A stretch of DNA of 64,000 nt from Echria macrotheca (lineage: Eukaryota > Ascomycota > Sordariomycetes > Sordariales > Schizotheciaceae), in assembly GCA_030411725.1 (NCBI GenBank), contig MU839839.1, forward strand, positions 992,001 through 1,056,000, given 5' to 3'. The position numbers and the translations under genes were made by a program. The notes beneath the pieces are model-generated. The model made no database searches and had not been told where the DNA came from. It saw nothing but the letters and a program-made list of their open reading frames with translations. Shown here in pieces: positions 34,314 through 44,009 of the stretch (position 1 is the stretch's first letter; each line of letters begins with the position of its first letter).

Positions 34314-35102
34314 CGTTTGTTTCTTTTTGTTTTACTCTCTGACATAGAGAGCAGTGGGTCACAGCCGGCGTCTGGGTGTTGTCAGATTGGTCACAGATTG
34401 GTGTCTCTTATGGAGGCAGTGTCGGAGTCACTGGCCATCAGTGCCATGGAAAGGGCTATCAGTGCCTTGAAAAGCCCGTCGTTTGATTTTCTGGGAGACT
34501 TGAGATTAGTTGGAGCGACACCAGAGTGTGTCTGCATCTGTGGACTGTCTTTGATTCAAGATACCTCGGTATCGTGGGAGGCCAATGCCTCTTTTCTTTT
34601 CCTTTAATAATACCTCTTTTTCTTTGTAGTTTTAGACTTTCTTGATCATCAAGAAACGCGGCAACAAATACTGATCCGACGATATGATTCGGAAACGAGC
34701 AATGTGATGGCAGCTGTTAAGTAAAATCTGGCTATTTATATATTACCTCCACAGTCAAAATGCTTCTCCGTTAAGGAAAAGATGAAAATTTATAAGTACG
34801 ATTAGACAACTTGGGTCACCGTCTACACGTTGAGCCAACTAGACAACTTCCCGTCACCCCAAAACACCATATGGACGCATTGCGTCCGTATGATACTGCA
34901 GGTACTTCGTACCAACGCGGAAGGGACGCACACAAACACCACACACATCGATAGCCAGCACACGACCCAACTACTACTGGATAACCTTTTGTCACAGGCA
35001 ACACGTAGGGATCCACATTACCACCGCCTGATCATGCGGATACCCCATTCTACTCCAGTAAATATACCCATCAACACCATACGCCAAAACACAACACACG
35101 AG
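34314..35102. other. Convergent 3' interval, copy C / photolyase
   Basis: About 790 bp between two convergent 3' ends. AT-rich patches at 34.6-34.8 kb may hold polyadenylation signals. No gene was seen. Confidence 0.5.
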
Positions 35103-37090
35103 TCACATCCCACTCTCAATCCCCCTCTTATAAGCCGCCAAAGCCCTCTCCCTAGCCCCCTTATGCTCAACAACAGCCCTAGGATACCCCGCCTTGGCAG
35201 CCACCTTCCCAGCCCCCCTCGCATACGGATCATGCACCGCCTTCCCGACAACCCCCCTCAACTCCGGCACCCAGGCGCGGATATACTCGCCCTCGGGGTC
35301 AAACTTCTCGCTCTGCAGCAGCGGGTTAAAAACCCGAAAATACGGCTGCGGATCCACCCCCACCGAGGCCGCGAAGCCCCAGCCGCCGTTGTTGCTCGCA
35401 AAGTCGCCATCAACAAGATGTTCCATGAAGAAGCGCTCGCCCATGCGCCAGTCGATGAGCAAATCCTTGGAGAGGAAGGAGGCGACGATCATCCGGCAGC
35501 GGTTGTGCATCCACCCCATGCCGCGGAGCTGGCGCATGGCCGCGTCGACGATGGGGTAGCCTGTCTTGCCTTCTGTCCATGCTTTAAAGTGGTCTTGGTT
35601 GTAGGACCATTCGATGTTGGAGTATTCCGGCTTGAAGGGTTTGTTCATGCTGGTGGTGGTGGGTGGGTTAGTGACCGACGTGAGAGCGTGGGAGGAGGAA
35701 GAGGAGGAGGAGGTGGTGAGACGTACCAGACATATGGCCAGTGGACCAGGACGTGCTTGTAGAAATCTCGCCAGGCTACCTCGCTGATCCAGGTCTGGAT
35801 GCCGCTGTGTCCGCCGTCCAGTCGCTTGGTATTGTTCGAGTCGCGGGCCGTGCGTACTGCCGTCCGCGCGCTGAGGGTGCCGCTCGCGAAGTGGACCGAG
35901 AGGTTTGATGTGCTCGGCGTCGACGGGATGTTCCGATGCTTGTCGTAGCCCCCAATATCCCCGTTGCAGAACTTTTGCAGTCTCTTTTCGGCCTCGTGTT
36001 CCCCCGCCGGCCACAGAGGGCGGAACCTCTTCTCCTCCTCCGGCGTTAACCTCTTGCTCTCCGGCGCGAGGGGGACGTCACAGTCGAACAGGGCGGCGTA
36101 TCGTTGTCTGGCAGAGGAGGGGTTCTTCGCCGGCGGTTCGGAGAGCTCCAAAAGCTCAGGATTCTCGTGGACGTGACGTATCCATGCCCGGAACCACGGC
36201 GTGTACACGGCATACTGCTTCCCGCTGCCACTGGTTAGCCGTCCAGGGGGCACGACACATGTATCATGGGCAAGATGCAGCGCCAGCCCCCTGCTTGCAA
36301 ACAACCTCGCAATCTTGGCCTCTCTCCGCAGTTCGTCGACTTCGTATTCCATATTAGCGAATAAGTGGTTGGCGCCCCATCCCTCCATCAAGTCCGCGAT
36401 CCGCCCGGGGACCATGGTGCGTTTCTCGACCGTCTCAATCCAGAGAGGTATGTCCAGCTTCGCGAGATCTTCCCTCAACACCTTCAGAGTCCGGAGCGTG
36501 AAGTCTACTCGTATTGGGGCCGTCAAATGCGCCTCAAAGTCCTGCGGGCTGACAATGTATAATCCGATCAGGGGAACGCCGGCCTGTTGGGCCATCTCGC
36601 TCGCCTGAGCAAGAGCGCGGTTATCTCTGGTGCGCAGGTCCCATTTGAACCAGTGAACCACTGCATCCTTGACCTTGACGCCCGCCCGCTGAGTCGAGGC
36701 CTCGGTAAGGGCGGCGTTGAGCTGCTCGATCGGTCGGGGTATCTCGTCGGCGTTGTAGGCGCGAGCGCGCGCATTGGACATTTCATGAGGATAAAACCTG
36801 CGGAGGACAATGCCATTCTCTTCGGATTCCTTATAGAACGGGTGCGGGGCGTGGAGGGGGTCTGTAGAAAGGTTTATGGGAGGTGGTGTAGATGGCTCGG
36901 CGGTTTTCTGTCTCTTGTCTGACGAATCTTCACCATTTAGAGCATCAATCACCGTCACCTTGCGCTTCGCTCGACCATTGATCGCCATGGCAATGGAGAT
37001 AGAACGTATTCCAAGTTTAACGAATCGGAAATACTGAATTGAAGGGATAATCTGGAAGGAGTAACGACCGGCGCAGGCTGGTCTGCGCAT
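35103..37090 (-). CDS. phr1: DNA photolyase (class I CPD type)
   Basis: Two exons, 37090..35727 and 35649..35103, with a 77-bp intron that restores HWPYVCMNKPFKPEYSN across the junction; 636 residues from the first ATG. It uses blue light to reverse cyclobutane pyrimidine dimers. The N-terminal antenna-domain fold (VVHWFKWDLRTRDNRAL) and the C-terminal FAD domain (TGYPIVDAAMRQLRGMGWMH, ASFLSKDLLIDW, NNGGWGFAASVGVDPQPYF) are complete. Two in-frame starts are plausible. The ATG at 37090 adds 34 residues that are rich in Arg and lack acids, like a mitochondrial presequence. The ATG at 36988 starts a form with an early basic stretch (RAKRK) like a nuclear signal. Fungal photolyases are known to serve both compartments. 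The frame opens upstream to 37165 but only with a non-ATG codon. Confidence 0.93.
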
Positions 37091-37849
37091 GGATGGGAAG
37101 GAAAATGGAAAGGGGAGGCAGGAAGGAAAGAAAGCAAATTGACTTCTAGCTTGCGACGTTTGCAATTGTTCTCAGGCGAGCGAGAGGAGGACTGGGCTCG
37201 ATCCGCGTTTCCTACGCGAGACGCCCGATCTTTACGAACGTCATGGTGGTCTGCAATCGGACGGATCGGCCCATCACTCCAGGTGGCTTTGTGTTAGCGC
37301 TTCATGTCCAGGGATGGCTAGGAACAATTTGGCCAATCGACTTCGATAGATCAGAAAAACAAGACACTGTCTCTTCCGTTAGGCTTATCCATGGCGAGTG
37401 GGAAAGTGCGAGAGCTTTGAGATGTAAGACCCGTATCTGTACCATGACAGGCGACTTCTCTGTCACGGCTTTTTCGTGGCCTGTATCAATCTACGGCATG
37501 GAGGCTATCGAGGTAGCCCCAGAATCCCTGGATATCGGGTGTGCATCGAGGGAGACTTTGCTAGCCGGTTCGTCGCATTCACTTTGAGATCCGTCGGCCA
37601 AGTGTGTTCACAATGCCAGTTTATTTTTCCGAGAGACAATGTCCGTTTGACGCCGTCGAGTGCACCGGCAAGATTGTGTATCCCCGATAACAGCTCTCAA
37701 GATCCATGCCCACCGTCGCCCAGTCACCGGTTGTCCCAAGTCATAAACGTCCATAATGTTCACATCATCTGCTCGGCCATCGTCAGCTCGGTCGTCGAAA
37801 TTGTCGTCGGGATATCCGCATACCTCCTCCCTAAATCCTGGCACCGCGC
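37091..37849. other. Photolyase 5' flank / eS21 3' flank
   Basis: 760 bp between two minus-strand genes. It must contain the photolyase promoter. No open frame was accepted and no light-response element could be assigned with confidence. Confidence 0.5.
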
Positions 37850-38166
37850 TTATCGCTGGGCGCTCCAGACCGACTTGAGGAGACCATCCCGCTGTGCAAG
37901 TCTGTTGAGCGAATCGTCGCTCTCGCCCATCGCCCGAACGAAACCGGAAAGGGCGTAGATGATGTTCTCGCCCTGAACGGCGCGGCCGTTCTCGTCAACC
38001 TTGGCGATCGAGATCTGGCAGGAACCGTGGTCCTTGGCCTTGATGATTCTGCCCGTCGCAGAGCACTTGCGGGGGACGTAACTGGACGGATTGAGATTAG
38101 CTTTTGCCTGTATTTGACGGCGGTTCAGACATACAGGTCGACGATTTCGCCACGGTCGTTCTCCAT
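37850..38166 (-). CDS. rps21: 40S ribosomal protein eS21
   Basis: Two exons: 38166..38135 (32 nt) and 38081..37850, joined across a 53-bp intron with donor GTATGT; the product is 87 residues, the usual eS21 length. It starts MENDRGEIVDLYVPRKC and continues CSATGRIIKAKDHGSCQIS, then GFVRAMGESDDSLNRLAQRD and the end LLKSVWSAQR, which matches the conserved eukaryotic eS21 protein along its whole length. It is a structural component of the small ribosomal subunit. Reading only the long open frame would miss the true N-terminus, because the frame runs back through the intron to an unrelated upstream start. It is divergent from SLX4 with about 460 bp between start codons. Confidence 0.95.
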
Positions 38167-38624
38167 TTTTGCGGTAGGTTATGGGGGTTGAGAAATGGGT
38201 TGAGGTGGTTTCGGAGACGGTCACGGTGCTGGGCAAAAATTCGGTCCAAGTCCTGGAATTTCGGTGTTTTGTCGATTTGGTGGGAGCCCCAGCTGTGGGG
38301 CCTGCACGGACCAAGCCCACTTCCCAACTTTTGGCTGATGGCGGGGCATGGCATGTGACGAGTCAGGTGATCCCGCGCCTAATTCGCGACTCGAGACTGC
38401 AAGGTCGTTCCCCGCGCGAGCCTGCATTTGTTTTGTAACTTTGTTGACCCAGCTGCAGCATTTCACCATTAGCCCTTATGATGCGCGCCACCGTCTTTTG
38501 TCGGGCTTATCTCTATATCTTTTAGTGATATCCACCGTAATCAGCCCTGACGTCCTTCCTGCAGCAATTCGTGCGACTGGGACGCGCCTTGCGCATTTCG
38601 TTCCCTCCACGAAGCACTTTCCAA
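38167..38624. promoter_or_regulatory. Shared divergent promoter, eS21 / SLX4
   Basis: About 460 bp between the start codons of a highly expressed ribosomal gene and a presumably low-expressed repair gene. The sequence GACGAGTCAGG at about 38357 includes a TGACTC half-site on the minus strand, which resembles a Gcn4/CPC1 site; this is weak evidence. No other element was recognised. Confidence 0.4.
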
Positions 38625-41381
38625 ATGGCAACCACGGGGCTAATGCCGTCGTCTCCGGCGAGAATGGCGCACGACTATTCGGTTTTCGTCATCTCATCGT
38701 CCCCAGAATTCCCGTCCATCGACGAACTCGTCAAAAAGCCGAAAAAGCCCGCCTTGCGTAGCGGTAGCAACGCTGCGCCAATCCCGGACAATGCGCTGAC
38801 ATCCTTCACCACGGCCACGAGTGTTTGGCGATCTACCCTTGCGGAAGCGAATGCCGACGGAGACCTCGCGATGCAGGATGCTCTTGACGCGAAACTGGCC
38901 TTAGCGACTACGCCATGCGACGCGGTTGCCGAACTCCCGCCGACAAAACCACCCCCGAAAGTGAAGCGAGTGCCGAAAGCCCAGAAAGCGCCGAGGGCTG
39001 CCAAACAAAAGACGTCCGGCGAGGAGGTGACCGAAGCGGACGGATCTCTGGTGACAGGGCCAGTTTCAGTAGACGACACTGCCAAACCAGCGAGAAAGAG
39101 GAGGAGCACAAAGACCGCGCATGATGGGCAAACCACTTTGCCAAAAGGAAAAGTTACCAAGGCTGTCGCCAAAGAGAAAGTCTCAAGAAAGAAAACCGAG
39201 ACCGTAAGTCGGCATTTTGCGGCTAATGTGGCAGCGACCGAATCGGTATGCGCGCCAGCGAAAGCGCCGGCGCCTGAACCCGTCTCCAACGAGCCGCTGC
39301 ACTTGGAACCGGCGATGAGGAGGAGGATGTCCTGGACGCCTCCCCCTGATGATGTACCAGTGTCGATTATAAGCAATCATGTCGACATTGGCGACCTGTC
39401 GTCGCCGCATGCAAACGCCACGAACCATTCCGGAGACAATCTCTTCAAGAACCTGCTGGACAATTTCGGCTGCGGCGAGAAATCGTCCGAGGCCCTACCT
39501 GGCCAAGCGAGTATGGATGTGCTTGGGAAGAGGAAGCTGATACAGCTGGTTAAGACAAACACCACAGAAGGTTCTGCGCAAGACAAGTCACCCGAGACAT
39601 CTCCGGCCAAGACAAAGGCTCCAAAAAAGAAACCTCGAACTATAACCGACCTGGCGACGGCTGCATACCGAGTTCCTGACGAGAGCGAGATCGAATCAGC
39701 TGTGGAAGGAGCGAAGAAACAGAGTCTGATGAGTTATTTGACCGTCGAGGGCGGGGAGCACGCAAGTGACGGCTCTGGCGCGGCTGGAAAAGGGAAGGTC
39801 TCCAAGAAACCGGCGAAACTGAAGACCACCAAGAAGAAAGAGGATCCGAGACAGCAAGTCCTTCTCTCTCCCACGAGTGCAATAGGACAGGTGACGCGCC
39901 AGGATTTCGTCTTCGGGACAGCTAGCCAGCTTGCGACCGAAGATGATCCTGATCTGCTGCGGGCTTTGCATGAGGCGATGAAACTCTCGAACCAAATGGA
40001 CGACCCATTTTGCAGCAGCCCTATATCCACGAGCTTGCCAAGGAGAGCGGCAAAAAGGTTATGGGGAGCCGGCAACAGAGACGAGTGTGGTGATTTGTTA
40101 GATCTGGAGGTGCTCGACCTTACCGAGTCCCCGCCTGTGAAAGACCATGACGTCTGCTTACCAACCCTGAAGGGAAAGGAGGCAGAGAGAACTTCAGTTG
40201 GAGCCCACCAAAGTCAGAGGATAGCGATCGAGATTGTGTCATCGGATTTCGACCCATTTGACTCGGTCGAGCCTCCGTCCAAGTTACATTTCTTTCCGAC
40301 GCAAATCAGTGGTGGCCAGAAGGGCCGAATATCGGTCATCAGCTCTCCCAAGGCTCAGCCGCCCGCTGATGCTGACGAAGCAGTGTCCGAGCCCCCGCCG
40401 AGCAACCAAGAACACAACCAGTTACTCGAACAGTCCCAGACCGCTTCATCTCCCAAGGCGAAGGCCCCCGAGGGACCCGTGCGACCGAACTACGAGCTGC
40501 TCACCGATGCTCAGTTGTCGAAGTCCCTTTGCAAGTACGGCTTCAAGTTCATCAAGAAGAGGACGGCCATGATCGCGCTGTTGAACCAATGCTGGGATAG
40601 TAAAAACATGCCAGCACCAGCGATTCGGTCTGTCCAGGCTTCGGTGTCGATGTCGACATCCGCTCCAGTCCAAGTAGCAGCTGGCCCGTCATCGCCCTCC
40701 CCAAAGCGGAAAGGACGCCCGAAAAAGGATGCGGCTGCAAATGCTAACGCTGACGCCGACAAACCGGTGAAGAGGGGGCGCGGGAGGCCGAAGAAAAACG
40801 CTTCGGCTGCCACAGCTTCATCTAGTACGAAAACCAAAGCGAAGGCTGCGCCAAAAACCGCAGCTGCCCCAAAACCTGCGGTTGCCCCCGAACCCGCGGA
40901 TCTTCCAGTGGTCTCAACCCCCAAGCGCAAACAGGCGCCGACTCGGGCGATTGAGATTGCGGATTCCGACACCGACATGGACCCCTTCCTATCCTCACCG
41001 ACGTCGTCGCCCGAGAAAGAGCAGGAACCATTCTCCCCGTCTCAGGTAGGAGATGTGAGCCTGACTGAGGATACAGAGATGTCGTTGTTGGTGGCCAGTC
41101 CAACTACGCAACAGAAGGTCCTCTTTGACTACGTTACCAAGGCAGTGATGACAGCGCCGCGGACAAAGGATCCCACAAATCCATCCTGGCACGAGAAGAT
41201 GCTGATGTACGACCCGGTCGTCCTTGAGGACCTTACTGCTTGGCTGAACGGTGGACAACTGGACCGAGTTGGCTATGATGGCGAGATAGCGCCGGCGGAG
41301 GTGAAGAAGTGGTGTGAGAGTAAAAGTGTGTGTTGTATATGGCGGGTGAATTTGCATGGGAGGGAGAGGAAGCGGGTTTAG
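38625..41381 (+). CDS. slx4: SLX4 structure-specific endonuclease scaffold
   Basis: Single exon, 918 residues from the ATG at 38625 (the frame opens at 38571 only with GTG). SLX4 is the nuclear scaffold that activates the SLX1 nuclease on branched DNA. Features matching filamentous-fungal SLX4 proteins are the N-terminal HDYSVFVISSSPEFPSIDEL, the segment TSAIGQVTRQDFVFGTASQL (about 420-440) and LWGAGNRDECGDLLDLEVLD. From about 620 there is a SAP-like stretch (YELLTDAQLSKSLCKYGFKF), then two AT-hooks (KRKGRPKK near 694 and RGRGRPKK near 717). The conserved SLX1-binding C-terminus follows (FDYVTKAVMTAPRTKDPTNP, then WHEKMLMYDPVVLEDLTAWL). VLDLTESP is SUMO-interacting-like. No truncation was seen. 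Confidence 0.92.
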   Translation: MATTGLMPSSPARMAHDYSVFVISSSPEFPSIDELVKKPKKPALRSGSNAAPIPDNALTSFTTATSVWRSTLAEANADGDLAMQDALDAKLALATTPCDAVAELPPTKPPPKVKRVPKAQKAPRAAKQKTSGEEVTEADGSLVTGPVSVDDTAKPARKRRSTKTAHDGQTTLPKGKVTKAVAKEKVSRKKTETVSRHFAANVAATESVCAPAKAPAPEPVSNEPLHLEPAMRRRMSWTPPPDDVPVSIISNHVDIGDLSSPHANATNHSGDNLFKNLLDNFGCGEKSSEALPGQASMDVLGKRKLIQLVKTNTTEGSAQDKSPETSPAKTKAPKKKPRTITDLATAAYRVPDESEIESAVEGAKKQSLMSYLTVEGGEHASDGSGAAGKGKVSKKPAKLKTTKKKEDPRQQVLLSPTSAIGQVTRQDFVFGTASQLATEDDPDLLRALHEAMKLSNQMDDPFCSSPISTSLPRRAAKRLWGAGNRDECGDLLDLEVLDLTESPPVKDHDVCLPTLKGKEAERTSVGAHQSQRIAIEIVSSDFDPFDSVEPPSKLHFFPTQISGGQKGRISVISSPKAQPPADADEAVSEPPPSNQEHNQLLEQSQTASSPKAKAPEGPVRPNYELLTDAQLSKSLCKYGFKFIKKRTAMIALLNQCWDSKNMPAPAIRSVQASVSMSTSAPVQVAAGPSSPSPKRKGRPKKDAAANANADADKPVKRGRGRPKKNASAATASSSTKTKAKAAPKTAAAPKPAVAPEPADLPVVSTPKRKQAPTRAIEIADSDTDMDPFLSSPTSSPEKEQEPFSPSQVGDVSLTEDTEMSLLVASPTTQQKVLFDYVTKAVMTAPRTKDPTNPSWHEKMLMYDPVVLEDLTAWLNGGQLDRVGYDGEIAPAEVKKWCESKSVCCIWRVNLHGRERKRV

Positions 41382-41645
41382 CTTGGCGTACGGACTGGCT
41401 GTGGCCGGGTTTCGTTTGTATACGTTGTACGGTTTATGAGCAATGAACAAGATTGACTTCGGGCTTTGTTTTCCATGACGGTGTTGATGACAATGCAGGG
41501 GGTTTGGGACCGGCAGGGGTGTGGTCCGGGGGTCTGGGGATCGACGTGGCGCCGTGCGGGGAACCTCGGCTCGACCACAGCGGGCTTGAGTTTGTTTCAA
41601 CGACCACCCAGCACATCACGGTCAGCTTCTAAACTCTGACTTCCG

Positions 41646-43094
41646 ATGGTGTCCCTCACGCGAAGTCCCGCTGTCTCTGCGTGCTTATTTGCGTTGCCAT
41701 CCTTTACCGTTTCACAGCATTGCGGAGCATTTGCCGTCAGCAGTCGCCAGTTCACACCCCCCCGTCGTCATCTGTGTTCGACACAGTTCCTAGCTTACAC
41801 GCCATCACCTGGTCCTTGGAAGCGAACACCACCACCATCCGTAAGAACCATGTCCACCTCGCCCCGTCGACAATCTTCCTCATCCCCATCTCTACCCCCA
41901 ACACAATCGCCGAAAGGACAACAAAAGAAACGAACGCCGGTCTCGGTCCGCCCCAGCGCAAGCATCGTCCTCGTCTCCCCGCAGAACCAGGTCCTCCTCC
42001 TCCACCGCGTGCAGACCTCGTCCTCGTTCGCCTCGGCACACGTCTTTCCCGGCGGGAATCTGTCGGGGTTTCATGATGGGGAACTAGTTGGGGGTGATGT
42101 GCATGTTGATTCCGAGGCGTATCGGCTTGCTGCGGTGAGGGAGACGTTTGAGGAGAGTGGGATTTTGTTGGTGAAGAGGCGGGTAGATGGGGGTGGGGAG
42201 GGGGAGGGGGGGTTGGTAAGGGTTGATGAGGAGGCTGTGGAGCGGGGGAGGAGGGAGGTTCATGCGAATAAGGTGCGGTTTGGGGAGTGGGTTGGGAGTG
42301 TTGGGGGGGTTATTGATGTTGGTTAGTTTTCTCTTTCCTTCTCGTTCCTTCCTTTTTTTTGTCCTGTTATGGATAGGATGTCGTTACCTTCTTCTCTTCC
42401 CTCCCTCTGTTTACTTTCTTCTAGGACCTGGAACTGGAGGTTGGTACTAACAATTTCTCAAGATGGCCTCATCCCCTTCACGCGATGGATCACGCCGATG
42501 GGGATGCCCAAACGCTTCAGCACACAGATGTATCTCTATCTCCTTCCACTTTCCACCTCAACCGCTAGCGAGGTTGTCGTCCATACACCGACGCACGACG
42601 GTGGGGTGGAACACACGGCCGCCAAGTTCGACGACGCTGGTGAGTGGCTGGAGAAAGCACAAAGAGGAGAGATTGTGCTCTTCCCGCCGCAGTACTACCT
42701 CCTCACTCTGGTTGCGCAGTTCCTTTCCGGTGCACCCGCACAGTCAACAGACACGCACAGCCGAGAGCATTACCAAGCGCAGAGGGATGCGCTTCTGCAG
42801 TTCTTGAGGACAGTACCGACCACGCGGACGGATTCACCTTCGACAGGCAAGCAACACCCCACGGCCAACATACCCTGGGCCGAGAAGGTTATGAGCCCGA
42901 CTTCGCTGTTCATGCGCAAAGATGGCCGGGTTGTGCTGGGGCTGGATAAGCCGGGACCGGAGCTGAAGGGAAGTGGGAGAGGCGGCGACTGGGATCGCGT
43001 GGTGCTTGTCAAGTTTTACAAGAGCGGCCCGTCGGGGGTGGAGGTGAGGTGGAGGGAGGACGTGTTGAAGGAGGAGAGGGATGCTAAGCTGTAA
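41646..43094 (+). CDS. NUDT19-like Nudix hydrolase
   Basis: Exons 41646..42321 and 42463..43094, phase 1, 435 residues. Nudix enzymes hydrolyse nucleoside diphosphates linked to another moiety. The box here is FPGGNLSG (134-141), a spacer longer than in the standard box, and LAAVRETFEESGILL (161-175), with the catalytic RETFEESG. The enlarged box and the following GLIPFTRWITP match the NUDT19 group, whose animal members act on CoA-type substrates in peroxisomes. The protein ends in AKL, a valid type 1 peroxisomal signal. The first 68 residues look like a mitochondrial presequence, and a second in-frame ATG at 41850 would remove it. The intron splices GATGTTG to ATGGCC and restores VIDVDGLIPF. 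The substrate is inferred, not demonstrated. Confidence 0.82.
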
Positions 43095-44009
43095 GTAATT
43101 AAAACGCAGTGATGCTATTAGTGGCTATTTGGGCGGTTGGTCCAGCCACCTGGGTGCCTCGGCGCACTGAGTTGTTGCCAGTATGCATTCGTTGCGTCCG
43201 AGGCTCGCTTCTCGCGTCAAGTCCTGCTGCCGCTGTTTTCTCCCTCAGAAAGAGGGTGTGCGAGTATCTTATTCCTCAGCTGCGTTCGTCATCTGCGTTC
43301 CCTTGCTGCTGCCTAGCTCTCTTGACCTGCCTCTCCTTCTCCCTTTTCCATATTTCCAACCAATGCTCCATCCGCATCGTGGCTTCCAGATGCGCAGCAT
43401 TCGACCTCGATCGTCACGCATCCTGGCGAGGAACTCCCAGGGGTACACCTCAGTTGCCGTCCCTTTTCGGCCTATCTTTGGCATTCCATTCCTGGTATGG
43501 TCCTTCAGCATCTTTGGCGGAGGCTAAAAACCTATTGTGACTCATGAGGCTAATGGAGAGATGCAACAGGAGCTAGAGCATGGTGTAGAAGCCCCCAAGG
43601 CTTCTGAATCCTTGGAAGAAGCTGTGGCCTCTGGTGGCCCATCGTGCTTGGTAGCCACTCTTGATGGTTACCTTACGCTCTCTGCATCTTTGTTGGCGTT
43701 GAAGCAGCCGTTATTTAACCCAGCATCGGCGTCTTCTCTGTTATGACTTGATCAACATGTGTACAAGCACACAGATGCAGGCATCCTCCCAGCCTTCGGA
43801 GCCTGCAATGCACTCCGTGCCTGGGGCTAAAACACTCTACTTTGGCTAATGTATGCACCTCACAGTCCCGACATGTGACCCAGATCTGAGCCGAACGGGA
43901 GAACGGGAGAACTAGGTATGAAACCAGTGCTTCGTCCCAGCCTTCAGTCTCGGCCACGACCGAGGATTCCCGGACCAGTACTCCCACCCCCAGGAAATAA
44001 CGGCCCGCC
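43095..44009. other. Intergenic, no supported gene
   Basis: 915 bp between two plus-strand genes. CT-rich stretches at 43.2-43.4 kb could be promoter or leader sequence. The open frames are short and without recognisable domains. Confidence 0.5.

Noticed and set aside
34830..35762. 310-codon plus-strand frame
   Set aside because: Antisense to photolyase exon 2; a shadow of GC-rich coding sequence.
37853..38320. 156-residue single-exon reading of the eS21 locus
   Set aside because: The N-terminal half reads through an intron and 5' UTR; the two-exon 87-residue model matches eS21 exactly.
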